Assembly (NCBI GenBank): GCA_016784605.1
Contig: JADHUI010000002.1
Span: forward strand, 1-64,000
Reading direction: 5' to 3'
Source of the DNA: Fidelibacterota bacterium
Lineage (GTDB): Bacteria > Fidelibacterota > Marinisomatia > Marinisomatales > UBA1611
Length of the DNA stretch: 64,000 bases
A program made the translations under genes and the position numbers. Below the pieces are notes generated by a model that was not told where the DNA came from, searched no databases, and worked only from the letters and a program-made list of their open reading frames with translations. This document shows positions 1 through 8,724 of the stretch, piece after piece (position 1 is the first letter of the stretch; each line of letters begins with the position of its first letter).

Positions 1-67
1 ATATCAATCGCATGGCTGACACCTTGAAATCTCTATCATATGTCTTTCTTATTCGTCTATTATCCAT
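1..67 (-). CDS. IS3-family transposase OrfA, N-terminal 22 residues (partial)
   Basis: A minus-strand ORF starts with ATG at 67-65, five bases after AAGGAAG, and runs off the window. It is too short for the ORF track. Its visible residues include RKTYDRDFKVSAMRLI, the typical start of the IS3/IS911 OrfA helix-turn-helix (pattern: basic residues, Y-[ST/D]-x-[ED]-F-K-x-x-A-[VM]-R-L). OrfA is the DNA-binding half of the IS3 transposase, joined to OrfB by frameshifting. It reads away from the interrupted response regulator. Identification rests on 22 residues only, but the motif is characteristic and the ribosome-binding site is well placed. Confidence 0.75.
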   Translation of the reverse strand, partial: MDNRRIRKTYDRDFKVSAMRLI

Positions 68-138
68 TTTGCTTCCTTTCAACTTATTCAAGTTAAAAAG
101 TTGCTTAACTACATGTACACTTTTTTATACTAGGTCCA
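1..138 (-). mobile_element. Left end of an IS3-family insertion sequence (truncated by window edge)
   Basis: Read on the minus strand, the stretch from about 138 down to the window edge has the look of an IS3-family left end. It starts TGGACCTAGTATAAAAAAGTGTACA, resembling the family's TG-initiated, GTGTACA/GTGGACA-containing terminal repeats, then a short leader, a Shine-Dalgarno-like AAGGAAG and the start of a transposase OrfA. The sequence beyond position 138 switches to in-frame response-regulator coding. The outer boundary is therefore placed at about 138, where TGG begins, but it is inferred: the other IS end and any target-site duplication lie outside the window. Confidence 0.65.
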
Positions 139-746
139 GATTCTCCTGTAAATGGTATCAAAAAGGAGAAGATGGATTAGAGTCTGCCGTGGTTGATTCT
201 TACGATTGTATCATTCTAGATAGGCGCCTTCCTGATATGGATGGGTTGATTATTTGTCAAGAAATTCGTAATCAAGGAATTAGTACACCTATTATTATGC
301 TTACTGCTATGGCAGATGTTGATCAAAAAGTTGAAGGATTAAATGCGGGCGCAGACGATTATATGACTAAACCCTTTTCTGCAGATGAATTAATCGCTCG
401 ATTAAATGCAGTTGTGAGGCGAATTACCTTTCAAAGAAAACCAACAATTCAATTATCCAACATTAAACTAAATCCCGTAAAAAGAACCGTGAGAGTTGAT
501 GAACAATTGGTCTCCATGTCCAACCGAGAATTTCTATTATTACAATATTTGATGCACCACGGAGGAAAACCTTTAACTCGGAGTCAAATATTTGATCATG
601 TATGGGATGATTCAACTGGGTCTGAATCCAATGTTGTTGATGTTTATATAAATTATGTTCGCAAAAAAATTGATTTAAATCCAAAGAAGGAATCTCACAT
701 TATCACTGTTAGAGGATATGGGTACCGATTTAATGAAGATGCCTAA
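139..746 (+). pseudogene. OmpR/PhoB-family response regulator, 5' end removed by IS insertion
   Basis: From about position 141 the reading frame encodes most of a response regulator. It has the receiver core with phospho-acceptor Asp in CIILDRRLPDMDG, the switch Thr in MLTAMAD and Lys in DDYMTKPF, followed by a winged-helix Trans_reg_C DNA-binding domain ending GYGYRFNEDA. The first roughly 35 residues of the receiver (beta-1 and the acidic DD pocket needed for Mg2+ and phosphorylation) are missing. The track ORF starting at 12 instead reads antisense through the IS end, giving a hydrophobic, non-homologous leader. The gene is therefore most likely inactive or unable to respond to phosphorylation. 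An internal start could still make a DNA-binding fragment. The downstream kinase gene overlaps its 3' end. Confidence 0.75.
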
Positions 747-2121
747 ATTAACACTTCACCGAAAAATTGTTTTTTGGTCCACCTTAGTAGTTGCAACTAT
801 TTTAATTGTATATAGTATAGAATCCATTTTGTTAATCAGGAACAAACTTGGGGAAGATATTGATTATCGTTTAGAATCAGAAGCGCATGAAATTGTCCAA
901 ACATTTGGGCTTCAAAATGGACAAGTAAAAATTATACATGAATTTGAGTGGGAAGAGCCCCACCATATTTCAGAAGAAGATGCAATCTATATTGTATATG
1001 TGGATGAAAACCGGAAAGAAATAATAAGATCAAAAAATTATGAGGGAAAAGCGTCTCCAGTTTCATCCCTTTCATTTGATTCCTTAAAAACAACGTTTAA
1101 AACAAACTTAATTAACAATATAAAAATTCGATTTGCAGCTAAGCCTTTTAGGTTAGAAGAAAAACACAGAGGATGGTTGATTACAGGTATGACGTTTGAT
1201 GGTTTGAAACATGTGCAATCCGTTATACTAGGTGTATATGCTTATATTTTCCCTATCGCAATGTTGATTGCTTTCTTAGGGAGTTCAGTTGTGGCTAGAA
1301 AGGCACTGGAACCCGTATTGGATATTTCTGAAACAGTTCGAAATATTCATGCTAGAAATTTAAATCAGGAACTCACCGTTTTAGACTCAAAAGATGAAAT
1401 CGCCCATTTGGCAGAGACGATTAATAATCTTCTAAAAAGGTTGAGGATAAGTTTTCAAACAATTCGTCAATTTACAGCAAATGCGTCTCATGAATTAAAA
1501 ATCCCATTATCGATCGTACAAGCAGAATTAGAACAATTACAAAAAGTTGATCAAGATACTTTAAAGAATGATTCATTAGAAAGAACTAAACTTGAATTAA
1601 ATCGTATGGCGAAACTTATTGATGATTTATCGACACTGGCTAAAGCAGACACAAATCAAATCATGATTCATAAACAATCTGTATGGTTAAATGATATTAT
1701 TCATGATGAAATTGAGCGCTATCGACGTAATGCAAATGAAAAACATATAGCCTTGATTGCAGAACAATTGCCATCTGTTTCTGTCCATGCTGATCCTCAT
1801 TGGATGCAGGTATTGGCATCCAATTTATTGGATAACGCCATTAAATTTTCACCGAATGATTCAACAATTGTCGTTCAAATCATTGAGAAAGATGAACGTT
1901 TTTTTGAATTAAGTGTTACAGATGAAGGCCCGGGGATTCATGAAACAGAAATTGAAGATATAACACGTCGGTTTTATAGATCAGAACCAGCTAATAACAT
2001 ATCTGGTAGTGGACTGGGATTATCGATTGTTGAGTGGGTTGCCGAGTCTCACGGTGGGCAAATTGATTTTAGAAATAATGTCGGAGGCGGATTAACCGTT
2101 ACTTTAACAATCCCCAAATAA
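718..2121 (+). CDS. Two-component sensor histidine kinase
   Basis: Membrane sensor kinase of about 460 residues. It has an N-terminal membrane segment (about 15-40), a periplasmic sensor region of about 130 residues and a second membrane segment (GVYAYIFPIAMLIAFLGSS). A HAMP linker, a HisKA domain with phospho-acceptor His in ANASHELKIPLS and a HATPase_c domain follow, with N-box NLLDNAIKF, G1 DEGPGI and G2 GSGLGLSIVEW. It overlaps the 3' end of the response regulator, so the two formed a translationally coupled pair. In-frame ATGs at 718, 733 and 739 are all possible and none has a clear Shine-Dalgarno; the longest is shown. With the regulator interrupted, the kinase is probably orphaned. 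The signal sensed is unknown. Confidence 0.93.
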   Translation: MGTDLMKMPKLTLHRKIVFWSTLVVATILIVYSIESILLIRNKLGEDIDYRLESEAHEIVQTFGLQNGQVKIIHEFEWEEPHHISEEDAIYIVYVDENRKEIIRSKNYEGKASPVSSLSFDSLKTTFKTNLINNIKIRFAAKPFRLEEKHRGWLITGMTFDGLKHVQSVILGVYAYIFPIAMLIAFLGSSVVARKALEPVLDISETVRNIHARNLNQELTVLDSKDEIAHLAETINNLLKRLRISFQTIRQFTANASHELKIPLSIVQAELEQLQKVDQDTLKNDSLERTKLELNRMAKLIDDLSTLAKADTNQIMIHKQSVWLNDIIHDEIERYRRNANEKHIALIAEQLPSVSVHADPHWMQVLASNLLDNAIKFSPNDSTIVVQIIEKDERFFELSVTDEGPGIHETEIEDITRRFYRSEPANNISGSGLGLSIVEWVAESHGGQIDFRNNVGGGLTVTLTIPK

Positions 2122-2122
2122 T

Positions 2123-2281
2123 TTATTTTAATAAATAATTTTCGATCACCCAGCCACTGCCGAAAATAATACCTCCGGCAAGAAGCAATTTTGGGTCCAT
2201 CAAAGTAGGGAATTTGATAATAAATCCGATTCCAATAACGGTCATGCCTAAAACTTCTAACGCTTTCGCTAAATAATACAT
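2123..2281 (-). CDS. Small hypothetical membrane protein (52 aa)
   Basis: This ORF is too short for the track. It begins MYYLAKALEVLGMTVIGIGF and ends GSGWVIENYLLK. It has two hydrophobic segments (about residues 10-23 and 30-46), and Gly-rich helices suggest a two-helix membrane hairpin. Its ATG overlaps the stop of the upstream 157-residue gene in a TAATG junction, strong evidence of translational coupling and of a real gene. Its stop lies one base from the stop of the convergent histidine kinase gene. No family with a known function is recognised. Confidence 0.7.
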   Translation of the reverse strand: MYYLAKALEVLGMTVIGIGFIIKFPTLMDPKLLLAGGIIFGSGWVIENYLLK

Positions 2282-2754
2282 TATAAAGATTTATCCATGT
2301 CATTTAGGAGAGCCACTTGATCTTGGAATGCAGTATTCTTTATTTTTAAAGCATAGAAATAATATAGAATCCCGACAAGAAATAGTTGTCCATGTAACCA
2401 CCCTATGGAAAAGTTATTATCGGCCGCACCCCCTAATATAAATATAATTCCAAATAGAAGAACCGTTAAACTAACATGCTTATAAATGGGTCCTTTTATT
2501 TTTGCCATTTTAATTTGAAAGACTTGTGCTTGGTCTAAGTGGGCTATAAGCGGTTTATAGGCTTTAGATGTCGCTATAAAAAAGTACATAACCAATGTTT
2601 CGGTTAATGATAAAATGATGATGGTTACGGTAGCGATACGCGGGTGATTAACACCCCATATAAAATTGTGCGTGAAACCAGCATATCCTGTTATTAACAG
2701 TAAAATTGTTGTCATGCCCATCAATACATAACATGAAATTAAAAATGTCCACAT
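2281..2754 (-). CDS. Hypothetical four-helix membrane protein (157 aa)
   Basis: Integral membrane protein with four predicted hydrophobic helices (about residues 3-25, 40-62, 92-110 and 118-136) and short loops. Several His residues lie at or near helix ends (TGYAGFTHNF, GVNHPRI, YKHVSL, GWLHGQLF), the kind of spacing seen in haem- or metal-binding membrane proteins; that reading is inference. It is translationally coupled to the 52-residue membrane protein downstream. The divergent neighbour is an SCO-like copper protein, so a respiratory role is plausible but unproven. Confidence 0.7.
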   Translation of the reverse strand: MWTFLISCYVLMGMTTILLLITGYAGFTHNFIWGVNHPRIATVTIIILSLTETLVMYFFIATSKAYKPLIAHLDQAQVFQIKMAKIKGPIYKHVSLTVLLFGIIFILGGAADNNFSIGWLHGQLFLVGILYYFYALKIKNTAFQDQVALLNDMDKSL

Positions 2755-2861
2755 TTGTTTGTTTTCCTTAAAAAGAGAAGGCGGGAATTTCGATTAAAAT
2801 AATCTTATAATGGAATGAAAAGATCATAAAATATATTCAAAATGTCGTTTTAATATTCCGT

Positions 2862-3716
2862 GTGGAAAAAAAGTTATTATTTAGTAAGTGGCTAAGTATT
2901 GTTCTAGCTATGACCCTTATTGCTTGCACTGATAAAACAACTTATTCAGTTGTTGGGACGGTGGCGGATATTCAATCTGCAGAGAATACAATTATAGTTA
3001 AGCATGATTCCATTCCCGGCTTGATGATGGCAATGACCATGCCATTCCATGTGAAAAATATTAAAGAAATTGAACATATTTCTCCTGGAGATAGTGTCCA
3101 TTTTGACTTTATTTGGATGGATGAAACTACTTATGCACAAAATTTCAGTGTTATGGGGAAAGGAAAAGAGATTGAAAATGAAGATGAATTTTGGGAGGAA
3201 GAATCTTTCAAAAAGAGTTTAGGCGATATCATTGATAATGGCACTTTTCTTAATGACATTGGTGAGCCCGTTCAATTATCTGACTCTGATGGAAAATTTA
3301 GAATTATTTCTTTTATTTTTTCCCGATGTCCTATGCCCAATATGTGCCCCGCAGTTGTATTCAAGAATCAATATCTTGCCAGTGCATTCAAAGAAAATAA
3401 CCGAGTGGACCTAATCATGATCAGCTTTGATTATGAATATGATTCACCCAAAATTTTGATGGATAAATATGGACCAGCTGTTTCGCTATATCCGAATTGG
3501 TATGTTTGGTCTAGCCAAAACTATTCTTCGGATATGATGTGGTTAGCAAAACAAACAGGGTTTGAGTTTTGGGGTGTAGAGCAGAATCAGATTGGTCATA
3601 ATCTCCGAACAATTGTTTTGGACCCGAACAGGCGCTGGCTTAAAACGTATGTGGGGGATCAATGGCGCGGAAAAGATATAAAGGATGAATTAAATCAGAT
3701 AATAAATATTTATTAA
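2862..3716 (+). CDS. CusF-like domain fused to SCO1/SenC copper chaperone, lipoprotein
   Basis: Predicted lipoprotein: the signal peptide ends in LIAC, so it should be anchored and periplasmic. Residues about 30-110 match the CusF-type copper-binding fold, with the family's IPGLMMAMTMPFHVK signature, whose Met and aromatic residues bind Cu(I). Residues about 125-284 form a thioredoxin-fold SCO1/SenC domain with the CxxxxxC copper motif (RCPMPNMCPA) and the distal His in GHNLRTIVLD. SCO proteins deliver Cu to the CuA site of cytochrome c oxidase. The only start is GTG at 2862. The gene stands alone, followed by a bidirectional terminator. A second, smaller SCO lies at 12766. Confidence 0.88.
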   Translation: MEKKLLFSKWLSIVLAMTLIACTDKTTYSVVGTVADIQSAENTIIVKHDSIPGLMMAMTMPFHVKNIKEIEHISPGDSVHFDFIWMDETTYAQNFSVMGKGKEIENEDEFWEEESFKKSLGDIIDNGTFLNDIGEPVQLSDSDGKFRIISFIFSRCPMPNMCPAVVFKNQYLASAFKENNRVDLIMISFDYEYDSPKILMDKYGPAVSLYPNWYVWSSQNYSSDMMWLAKQTGFEFWGVEQNQIGHNLRTIVLDPNRRWLKTYVGDQWRGKDIKDELNQIINIY

Positions 3717-3719
3717 TAA

Positions 3720-3747
3720 AAAAGCCCCAGCAATAGCTGAGGCTTTT
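3720..3747. terminator. Bidirectional intrinsic terminator
   Basis: The hairpin AAAAGCCcCAGC-aata-GCTGaGGCTTTT has A-tracts before and T-tracts after it. It lies between the convergent SCO gene and the octaheme cytochrome gene and can serve both strands. Confidence 0.85.
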
Positions 3748-3769
3748 AAACAAAAACTCAATTTAGAAT

Positions 3770-6766
3770 TTACCACTCATCTTCGTCATCCCATTCGTCT
3801 TCATCATCATCGCTTTCTTCTTCTCCGAATTTGTATCCATTTTCATTGAAATAGTTTTTAACAATTCCTGAAATATCTTTTTGGCCTTTCATATCCCAAA
3901 TAAAGTCGCGAATACCTTCCAACATTGCTGTGGTATCTCCATCCAATGCTATTAGATGTTTCCCATAAATATCTGCGGCATAATCATCCTCAAATAAATC
4001 TGGTGTAGGGAGGAAGGGAGCTGGCATTTTAGTTCCGGGCATAATAACCATGGGATCATTTAGCCAATCCACAATCCAATCAGCACGAAGTCGATCTTTT
4101 GCCATGGCTAAATTAGGTGCCCAAGCTTGAGCTCCTTGAATTGGGAATGTCGCACCATAGAAATGGCAATTATTGCATGCGCCAAAATCTGCACTTGCTA
4201 GCTTTTCACCTGCTTTATATTTAGCATCAATAGATACGGAATGGTCTGTCTCATAAGCTAATAATTGATTATCAGAATATTGAAAAGATCGTATAATAGA
4301 ATTCCATTGATCATCTGTCATATTAAAGGAAGGCATCCGAACTTGCAAATTTGGACGAATAGTTGTGGGGCTATTAAAAAATTTGAACAACCAACTTGGT
4401 TGTGTTTTTCTACCTTGTGTATTCAAATTGGGTGGCGAAAGATCTGGCGGGCCAATTACATCGACAATTTGTCCACCAAAATCGTCAATAATATGACACC
4501 CTTGACAATTAAATTCTTTGATAAGTTTACGACCTTCATAAACCAATTCATCACTCACATATTGATCCGCAAGCATTTTAGTGCTTACTTCTTTTTCAGA
4601 GAAACTCAATATAGCTGTTACAAGTGCTTCAACTTCTATGTCACTGAAACCAAAGTTGGGCATTCTCAACTTATCTTCTGCAGGTGATTCTTTTCCATAA
4701 TCGAAGATTCTAGGGTTCTCGAGTTTCCGTTTAAACCAAGCATGATTCACGTGTTCAATATCATGGATATAGCCAAAATCGAGTTTATCAACAGGCTTAG
4801 ATCCTTCAAAAGTTAGTTCAGTACCAATTGGTTTTGCATCTTCATATCCAGGGATATTGTGGCATCCAAAACACCCATAATACCGGAAACTTTTATCAGC
4901 AACATAATCAATTTTTTCATCATGAGACATATTTGCTAATGAAGATTTTGCAAATGCTTCTGTATTCATTTTAGATAACCAACCAAAAGCAATTTTATCT
5001 AATTGATTTTTATCTAACTCAATATTTTCCATTGCTTCAAAGTCCGGATTTGTGAAGGACCTTAAGTAGGCGGTAATATCTTTAGCTTCTTGGTCAGATA
5101 ATCTCAAATCAGGCATGCGGGTGCCCGGCCAATATTCGCTCGGATTTTTAATCCAATTGTAAACCCATTCTGCAGATCCCTTTGATCCAAGTCCAATTAA
5201 GTTAGGCCCATGGTCTTTAAGAATAGACTCAATTGAAATGTCTTCAGAAATCATTTTTTCATCCGGTTCAACAATATGACACCCTCTACAACCAAGCGCA
5301 TTAAAAAGGTCTTCACCATTTACAGCATCTCCCATAAATAGATGATCATTTTTTGTGGATACTTCTTTACCATCAGGAAATAAATATTCTACCATGGCAA
5401 TAATTTCTGTGTCATTGCGTTTAGTCATTTCAGGGCTAGAATTATTATCTTGGCCAAAGAAGTGAGGCATACGTGTATTATGTCTAAATGATCTGGGTGC
5501 CTTTATCCATTTAGCGGTCCAGTTTTTATCTAGTTTTTCCGAGACTTTTGCCAAATCTGGGCCCGCTTTACGTCTTTCTTGATAGCGTTGAATCAAATGG
5601 CAGCCATTACACCCACTTTTTTCAATGAGAGATAATCCAAGGGTTAGTTGATCTGCATCATTGATATAAGCTTCTTTCTGGTGGCATTTAAAACAACTTG
5701 CTTCGGTGTAATTAGTGGGAAGCATTGGTTGTAACCAGTGATGCATTTGTTCCCAATCATATTCTTTTTCCCAACGAACTTTTTCTTCTTCCGAATTTGG
5801 CATATGAACTGCTGAGACAAATGATGTTCCTCGGGCTCGCCCAGAATGACATCCGGTACAACCAAAATCAGACATTGGATGGGGTGATGCTGAACTTAAA
5901 AAGGTATCTAAATTTGGGTGAGTCCGGTATGGTTGTGCTGCATCTACAAAATCCGGGTTTGTAATTCCTAAATGGCAACTTGTACAGCGGTCCACAGAAG
6001 GAACTTGAGTGAAATTCACATTATACTTGATGTCAGGAACCACAATTTGCTTCACTTTATAATATGGATTCATAAAGTCAAGAATAGGCAAATCTCGGAC
6101 TAAATCACCTACTTTATTCATGAAGGACATATGTTTTCTGTCAATTTTTTCTAACTTATTTTGTACAAGTTGAACATCAGCTAATACTTGATTCAAATCT
6201 TCGGTGGAAGCTTTAACGGCACGGTTCATTTCTTTAATGAGTAATTCAGTTTCATCAATGTCAGTTTCTGTAGCTTCTTTTTTTAATTTATAATCATGGA
6301 GCAATATATTTGCATTCTCAAATGTTTGTCTATTTTCAACAGAATGATCATCGCCATGAGTAACGCCGTGCGTATTATCTTTCTCCACTAAATATTTTAA
6401 AGCATCAATTTGTGATTTTTGACCTTGGTAATCCATATTATGTTTATAAAAAATACCTTTTAAAGTCACGAGTCGAGATTCTAAGGAATCTGCCAGATGT
6501 GTTTTTGAGTCTAAAATGTTTTGAGCATCCTGAGCTTTTTCTTCATATGAGACACGTTCAATTTTAACCGCTTCTAATTCTTCGGCTAATTCAGCTTCAG
6601 CCATTTGAATTTCAAGCTGTCTGAAATTGCGTTGATATACTTTGTATTCGTCGTCATTATCATCAAAAAACATCCATACAAATGAAGCCATAAATAAGAT
6701 GCTAGAAATGGCGAACCATTTATTTAGTTGATGAATATTCCAATATCTTTCGTCGTTTTTAAACAT
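3770..6766 (-). CDS. Membrane-anchored octaheme cytochrome c with coiled-coil N-terminus
   Basis: Large c-type cytochrome of 998 residues. One membrane helix (about 15-33) is followed by a long charged coiled coil (about 40-215). Eight CxxCH haem sites start near residues 261, 303, 358, 386, 493, 632, 754 and 864. Several sit in monohaem cytochrome c-type modules with downstream Met ligand motifs such as TRMPHF, TRMPDL and TKMPAP. The C-terminus is extremely acidic (EEESDDDEDEWDDEDEW). As the last gene of an operon with Rieske and cytochrome b genes, it most likely replaces cytochrome c1 and passes electrons from the complex to terminal oxidases. The coiled coil and acidic tail may serve in assembly or docking; that is inference. 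Confidence 0.9.
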   Translation of the reverse strand: MFKNDERYWNIHQLNKWFAISSILFMASFVWMFFDDNDDEYKVYQRNFRQLEIQMAEAELAEELEAVKIERVSYEEKAQDAQNILDSKTHLADSLESRLVTLKGIFYKHNMDYQGQKSQIDALKYLVEKDNTHGVTHGDDHSVENRQTFENANILLHDYKLKKEATETDIDETELLIKEMNRAVKASTEDLNQVLADVQLVQNKLEKIDRKHMSFMNKVGDLVRDLPILDFMNPYYKVKQIVVPDIKYNVNFTQVPSVDRCTSCHLGITNPDFVDAAQPYRTHPNLDTFLSSASPHPMSDFGCTGCHSGRARGTSFVSAVHMPNSEEEKVRWEKEYDWEQMHHWLQPMLPTNYTEASCFKCHQKEAYINDADQLTLGLSLIEKSGCNGCHLIQRYQERRKAGPDLAKVSEKLDKNWTAKWIKAPRSFRHNTRMPHFFGQDNNSSPEMTKRNDTEIIAMVEYLFPDGKEVSTKNDHLFMGDAVNGEDLFNALGCRGCHIVEPDEKMISEDISIESILKDHGPNLIGLGSKGSAEWVYNWIKNPSEYWPGTRMPDLRLSDQEAKDITAYLRSFTNPDFEAMENIELDKNQLDKIAFGWLSKMNTEAFAKSSLANMSHDEKIDYVADKSFRYYGCFGCHNIPGYEDAKPIGTELTFEGSKPVDKLDFGYIHDIEHVNHAWFKRKLENPRIFDYGKESPAEDKLRMPNFGFSDIEVEALVTAILSFSEKEVSTKMLADQYVSDELVYEGRKLIKEFNCQGCHIIDDFGGQIVDVIGPPDLSPPNLNTQGRKTQPSWLFKFFNSPTTIRPNLQVRMPSFNMTDDQWNSIIRSFQYSDNQLLAYETDHSVSIDAKYKAGEKLASADFGACNNCHFYGATFPIQGAQAWAPNLAMAKDRLRADWIVDWLNDPMVIMPGTKMPAPFLPTPDLFEDDYAADIYGKHLIALDGDTTAMLEGIRDFIWDMKGQKDISGIVKNYFNENGYKFGEEESDDDEDEWDDEDEW

Positions 6767-6774
6767 ATTTCACT

Positions 6775-7893
6775 CTAAATGTTGAAGAACCATTCTGGAA
6801 TGGCTATGATGTATTTAAGATTAAAAAGCCAGCGCATATACATTTTAATGGGTAGGGCTAACATGGATAAGCCAAACAACATTATAAAAGTATATCGTAC
6901 GGGTCCTATTTCCTGAAAATAATTTTTTAGCCAAGATTTAGCCAGCAAGATTGGGAGAATGCCCATGTAAGCAACTAAGACAAGAAAACCGATACCTTCC
7001 CGAATAAGAATATTAGCAGGTAATCCAGTGCCTAATGTTTTAACCCAAATATATTCAGAAAGATTTACATTATTTAATGGTACAACTTTATGAGCATCCC
7101 AATATTCGAATGGACCAAAAAAGTTCCAATTGGGCCCTCGGAAAAAGGTCCCTATTACAATTAGGAATAGCCATAAAACGAGCCAACCATACATGAAAAT
7201 AAACATGCCAATACGTCGCTCTTTAAATGAATAATATCCGTCACCTTTTTTATTAATGTCCATATATGGGATGGCCATCATGCCAATAATAATAAACATG
7301 GGAAATACAATTCCTGCAATCCAAGGATCGAAATACACAAGCATTTCTTGTAAACCTAAAAAGTACCATGGCGCTTTTGATGGATTTGGTGTTGCTGCTG
7401 GATTAGCAGGTTCTTCTAATGGTGCTGCTACAAGGATAGACCATACAATAAGAAACACCATAAATAATATGAGAGCAATGAATTCAATATATACTAAATC
7501 AGGCCAGACCAATACTTTATCATCTGGATCATTGTACTCGTTTGGTTTTAGTCCATTTTCCAATCGTTCATCATTTAAATATGCCTGATACATACTCCAC
7601 CAAATAGTAATAAACATGGAATAAATCATAAGAATAATTGGAAAATTATCTGCTTTTGTTAATGTTACATGAAAGTTTGGATCAAAATACCCGACAACAA
7701 AGAAAAATGTTATGGCAAACATGCCTCCATAAAATCCAGGTTTCGTCCAAAGACGCCAAATACCAAATTTCCGATGTATTTTTTCAAACCAATCTGTTGG
7801 CGGAAAAACAAACGGAAACGCAACAGTCAAAAATGTGAAACTGACCGTTGGCGCTGATAGAATATCAATTATATCTTTAATTGTTTGAAGCAC
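6775..7893 (-). CDS. Cytochrome b C-terminal subunit (petD-like, extended)
   Basis: Multi-helix membrane protein of 372 residues carrying the C-terminal half of cytochrome b (subunit IV type). It includes the quinol-site region in KAPWYFLGLQEMLVYFD, preceded by the Pro/Asn-rich linker EEPANPAATPNPS. It is longer than cyanobacterial PetD (about 160 residues) and has about eight hydrophobic segments, some N-terminal to the core. Together with the adjacent b-type haem subunit it forms the quinol oxidation site. The start codon lies 22 bases after the stop of the upstream cytochrome b gene. Confidence 0.88.
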   Translation of the reverse strand: MLQTIKDIIDILSAPTVSFTFLTVAFPFVFPPTDWFEKIHRKFGIWRLWTKPGFYGGMFAITFFFVVGYFDPNFHVTLTKADNFPIILMIYSMFITIWWSMYQAYLNDERLENGLKPNEYNDPDDKVLVWPDLVYIEFIALILFMVFLIVWSILVAAPLEEPANPAATPNPSKAPWYFLGLQEMLVYFDPWIAGIVFPMFIIIGMMAIPYMDINKKGDGYYSFKERRIGMFIFMYGWLVLWLFLIVIGTFFRGPNWNFFGPFEYWDAHKVVPLNNVNLSEYIWVKTLGTGLPANILIREGIGFLVLVAYMGILPILLAKSWLKNYFQEIGPVRYTFIMLFGLSMLALPIKMYMRWLFNLKYIIAIPEWFFNI

Positions 7894-7914
7894 AAGTAAC
7901 CTCGTAATTTGAGT

Positions 7915-8706
7915 TTAGAGTGGACCTGATATACCGCCATCTTTCCGAATTCTCCAGAAATGGACAGCCATCAAAATCATTGTAATGAATGGAACACCAA
8001 TACAGTGTAAAACATAGAAGCGTAATAATGAAGCTTCCCCAACAAATCGCCCGCCTAATAAGGCAAAACGTACATCCGAACCTGCATGGACTAAATTAAT
8101 ATCACCAATAGCCAATAAGGATGCTCCCGGTCCTTCATGCCCAATAAAAGGATGAGCTCGTGCCATGTTTGTTCCAACGGTAATCGCCCAAATAGCTAAT
8201 TGATCCCAAGGAAGTAAGTATCCTGTGAAGGATAAAAACATGGTTAAAGTCATAAGAAGAACACCGACACCCCAGTTGAATTCACGTGGCGGCTTATAAG
8301 AACCTGTCATGAATACTCGAAGCATATGTAACCAAACGGTTAAAACCATTGCATGTGCACCCCAACGATGTAATTCACGCATTATGCCTAGAGGCACTTG
8401 TTCTGCCATATCAATTATGTCGGTATAAGCATATTCTACTGTGGGCCGATAATAAAACATGAGAAGAAGACCCGTAATAGTTAGTACAATAAACAGAAAG
8501 AAGGACAATCCACCCATACACCATGTATAGCCAATTTTGACAGCATGTTTTGGTATTCGCGCAGGATGAAGATGGAGGAAAACACTCCCCAATATTGCTT
8601 GCATTCGTTGACGTCGAGAACGAGGCACACCAGATCGAATAATAGATTTCCAAACCTGAGATTCTCCCATTCTTTCTAAAAATGATTTTTTATTTTTATT
8701 TTCCAT
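7915..8706 (-). CDS. Cytochrome b N-terminal subunit (petB-like)
   Basis: Protein of 263 residues carrying the di-haem b half of cytochrome b. Four helices bear the two axial His pairs, visible in LHRWGAHAMVLTVWLHML and in YVLHCIGVPFITMILMAVHF, each pair spaced as in b6/bc1 proteins. An N-terminal cytosolic extension (KSFLERMGESQVWKS) precedes the first helix. With the next gene it makes a split b6f-type cytochrome b, the membrane core of the quinol:cytochrome c oxidoreductase. It follows the Rieske gene closely in the same operon. Confidence 0.93.
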   Translation of the reverse strand: MENKNKKSFLERMGESQVWKSIIRSGVPRSRRQRMQAILGSVFLHLHPARIPKHAVKIGYTWCMGGLSFFLFIVLTITGLLLMFYYRPTVEYAYTDIIDMAEQVPLGIMRELHRWGAHAMVLTVWLHMLRVFMTGSYKPPREFNWGVGVLLMTLTMFLSFTGYLLPWDQLAIWAITVGTNMARAHPFIGHEGPGASLLAIGDINLVHAGSDVRFALLGGRFVGEASLLRFYVLHCIGVPFITMILMAVHFWRIRKDGGISGPL

Positions 8707-8724
8707 ATTACTTTAAAATTCCTA

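Noticed and set aside
12-746. Track ORF read as a full-length 244-residue response regulator
   Set aside because: Its first 42 codons are antisense to an IS end and transposase start. They carry no receiver features, so only about 139..746 is regulator sequence.
2049-2303. 84-residue minus-strand ORF at the kinase 3' end
   Set aside because: It is a frame shadow. A different frame in the same place gives the coupled 52-residue membrane protein with better composition and junctions.
4265-4687. 140-residue plus-strand ORF inside the octaheme cytochrome gene
   Set aside because: It is antisense to a clear CxxCH-bearing gene, with Cys/Ile/Arg-rich shadow composition and no plausible start context.
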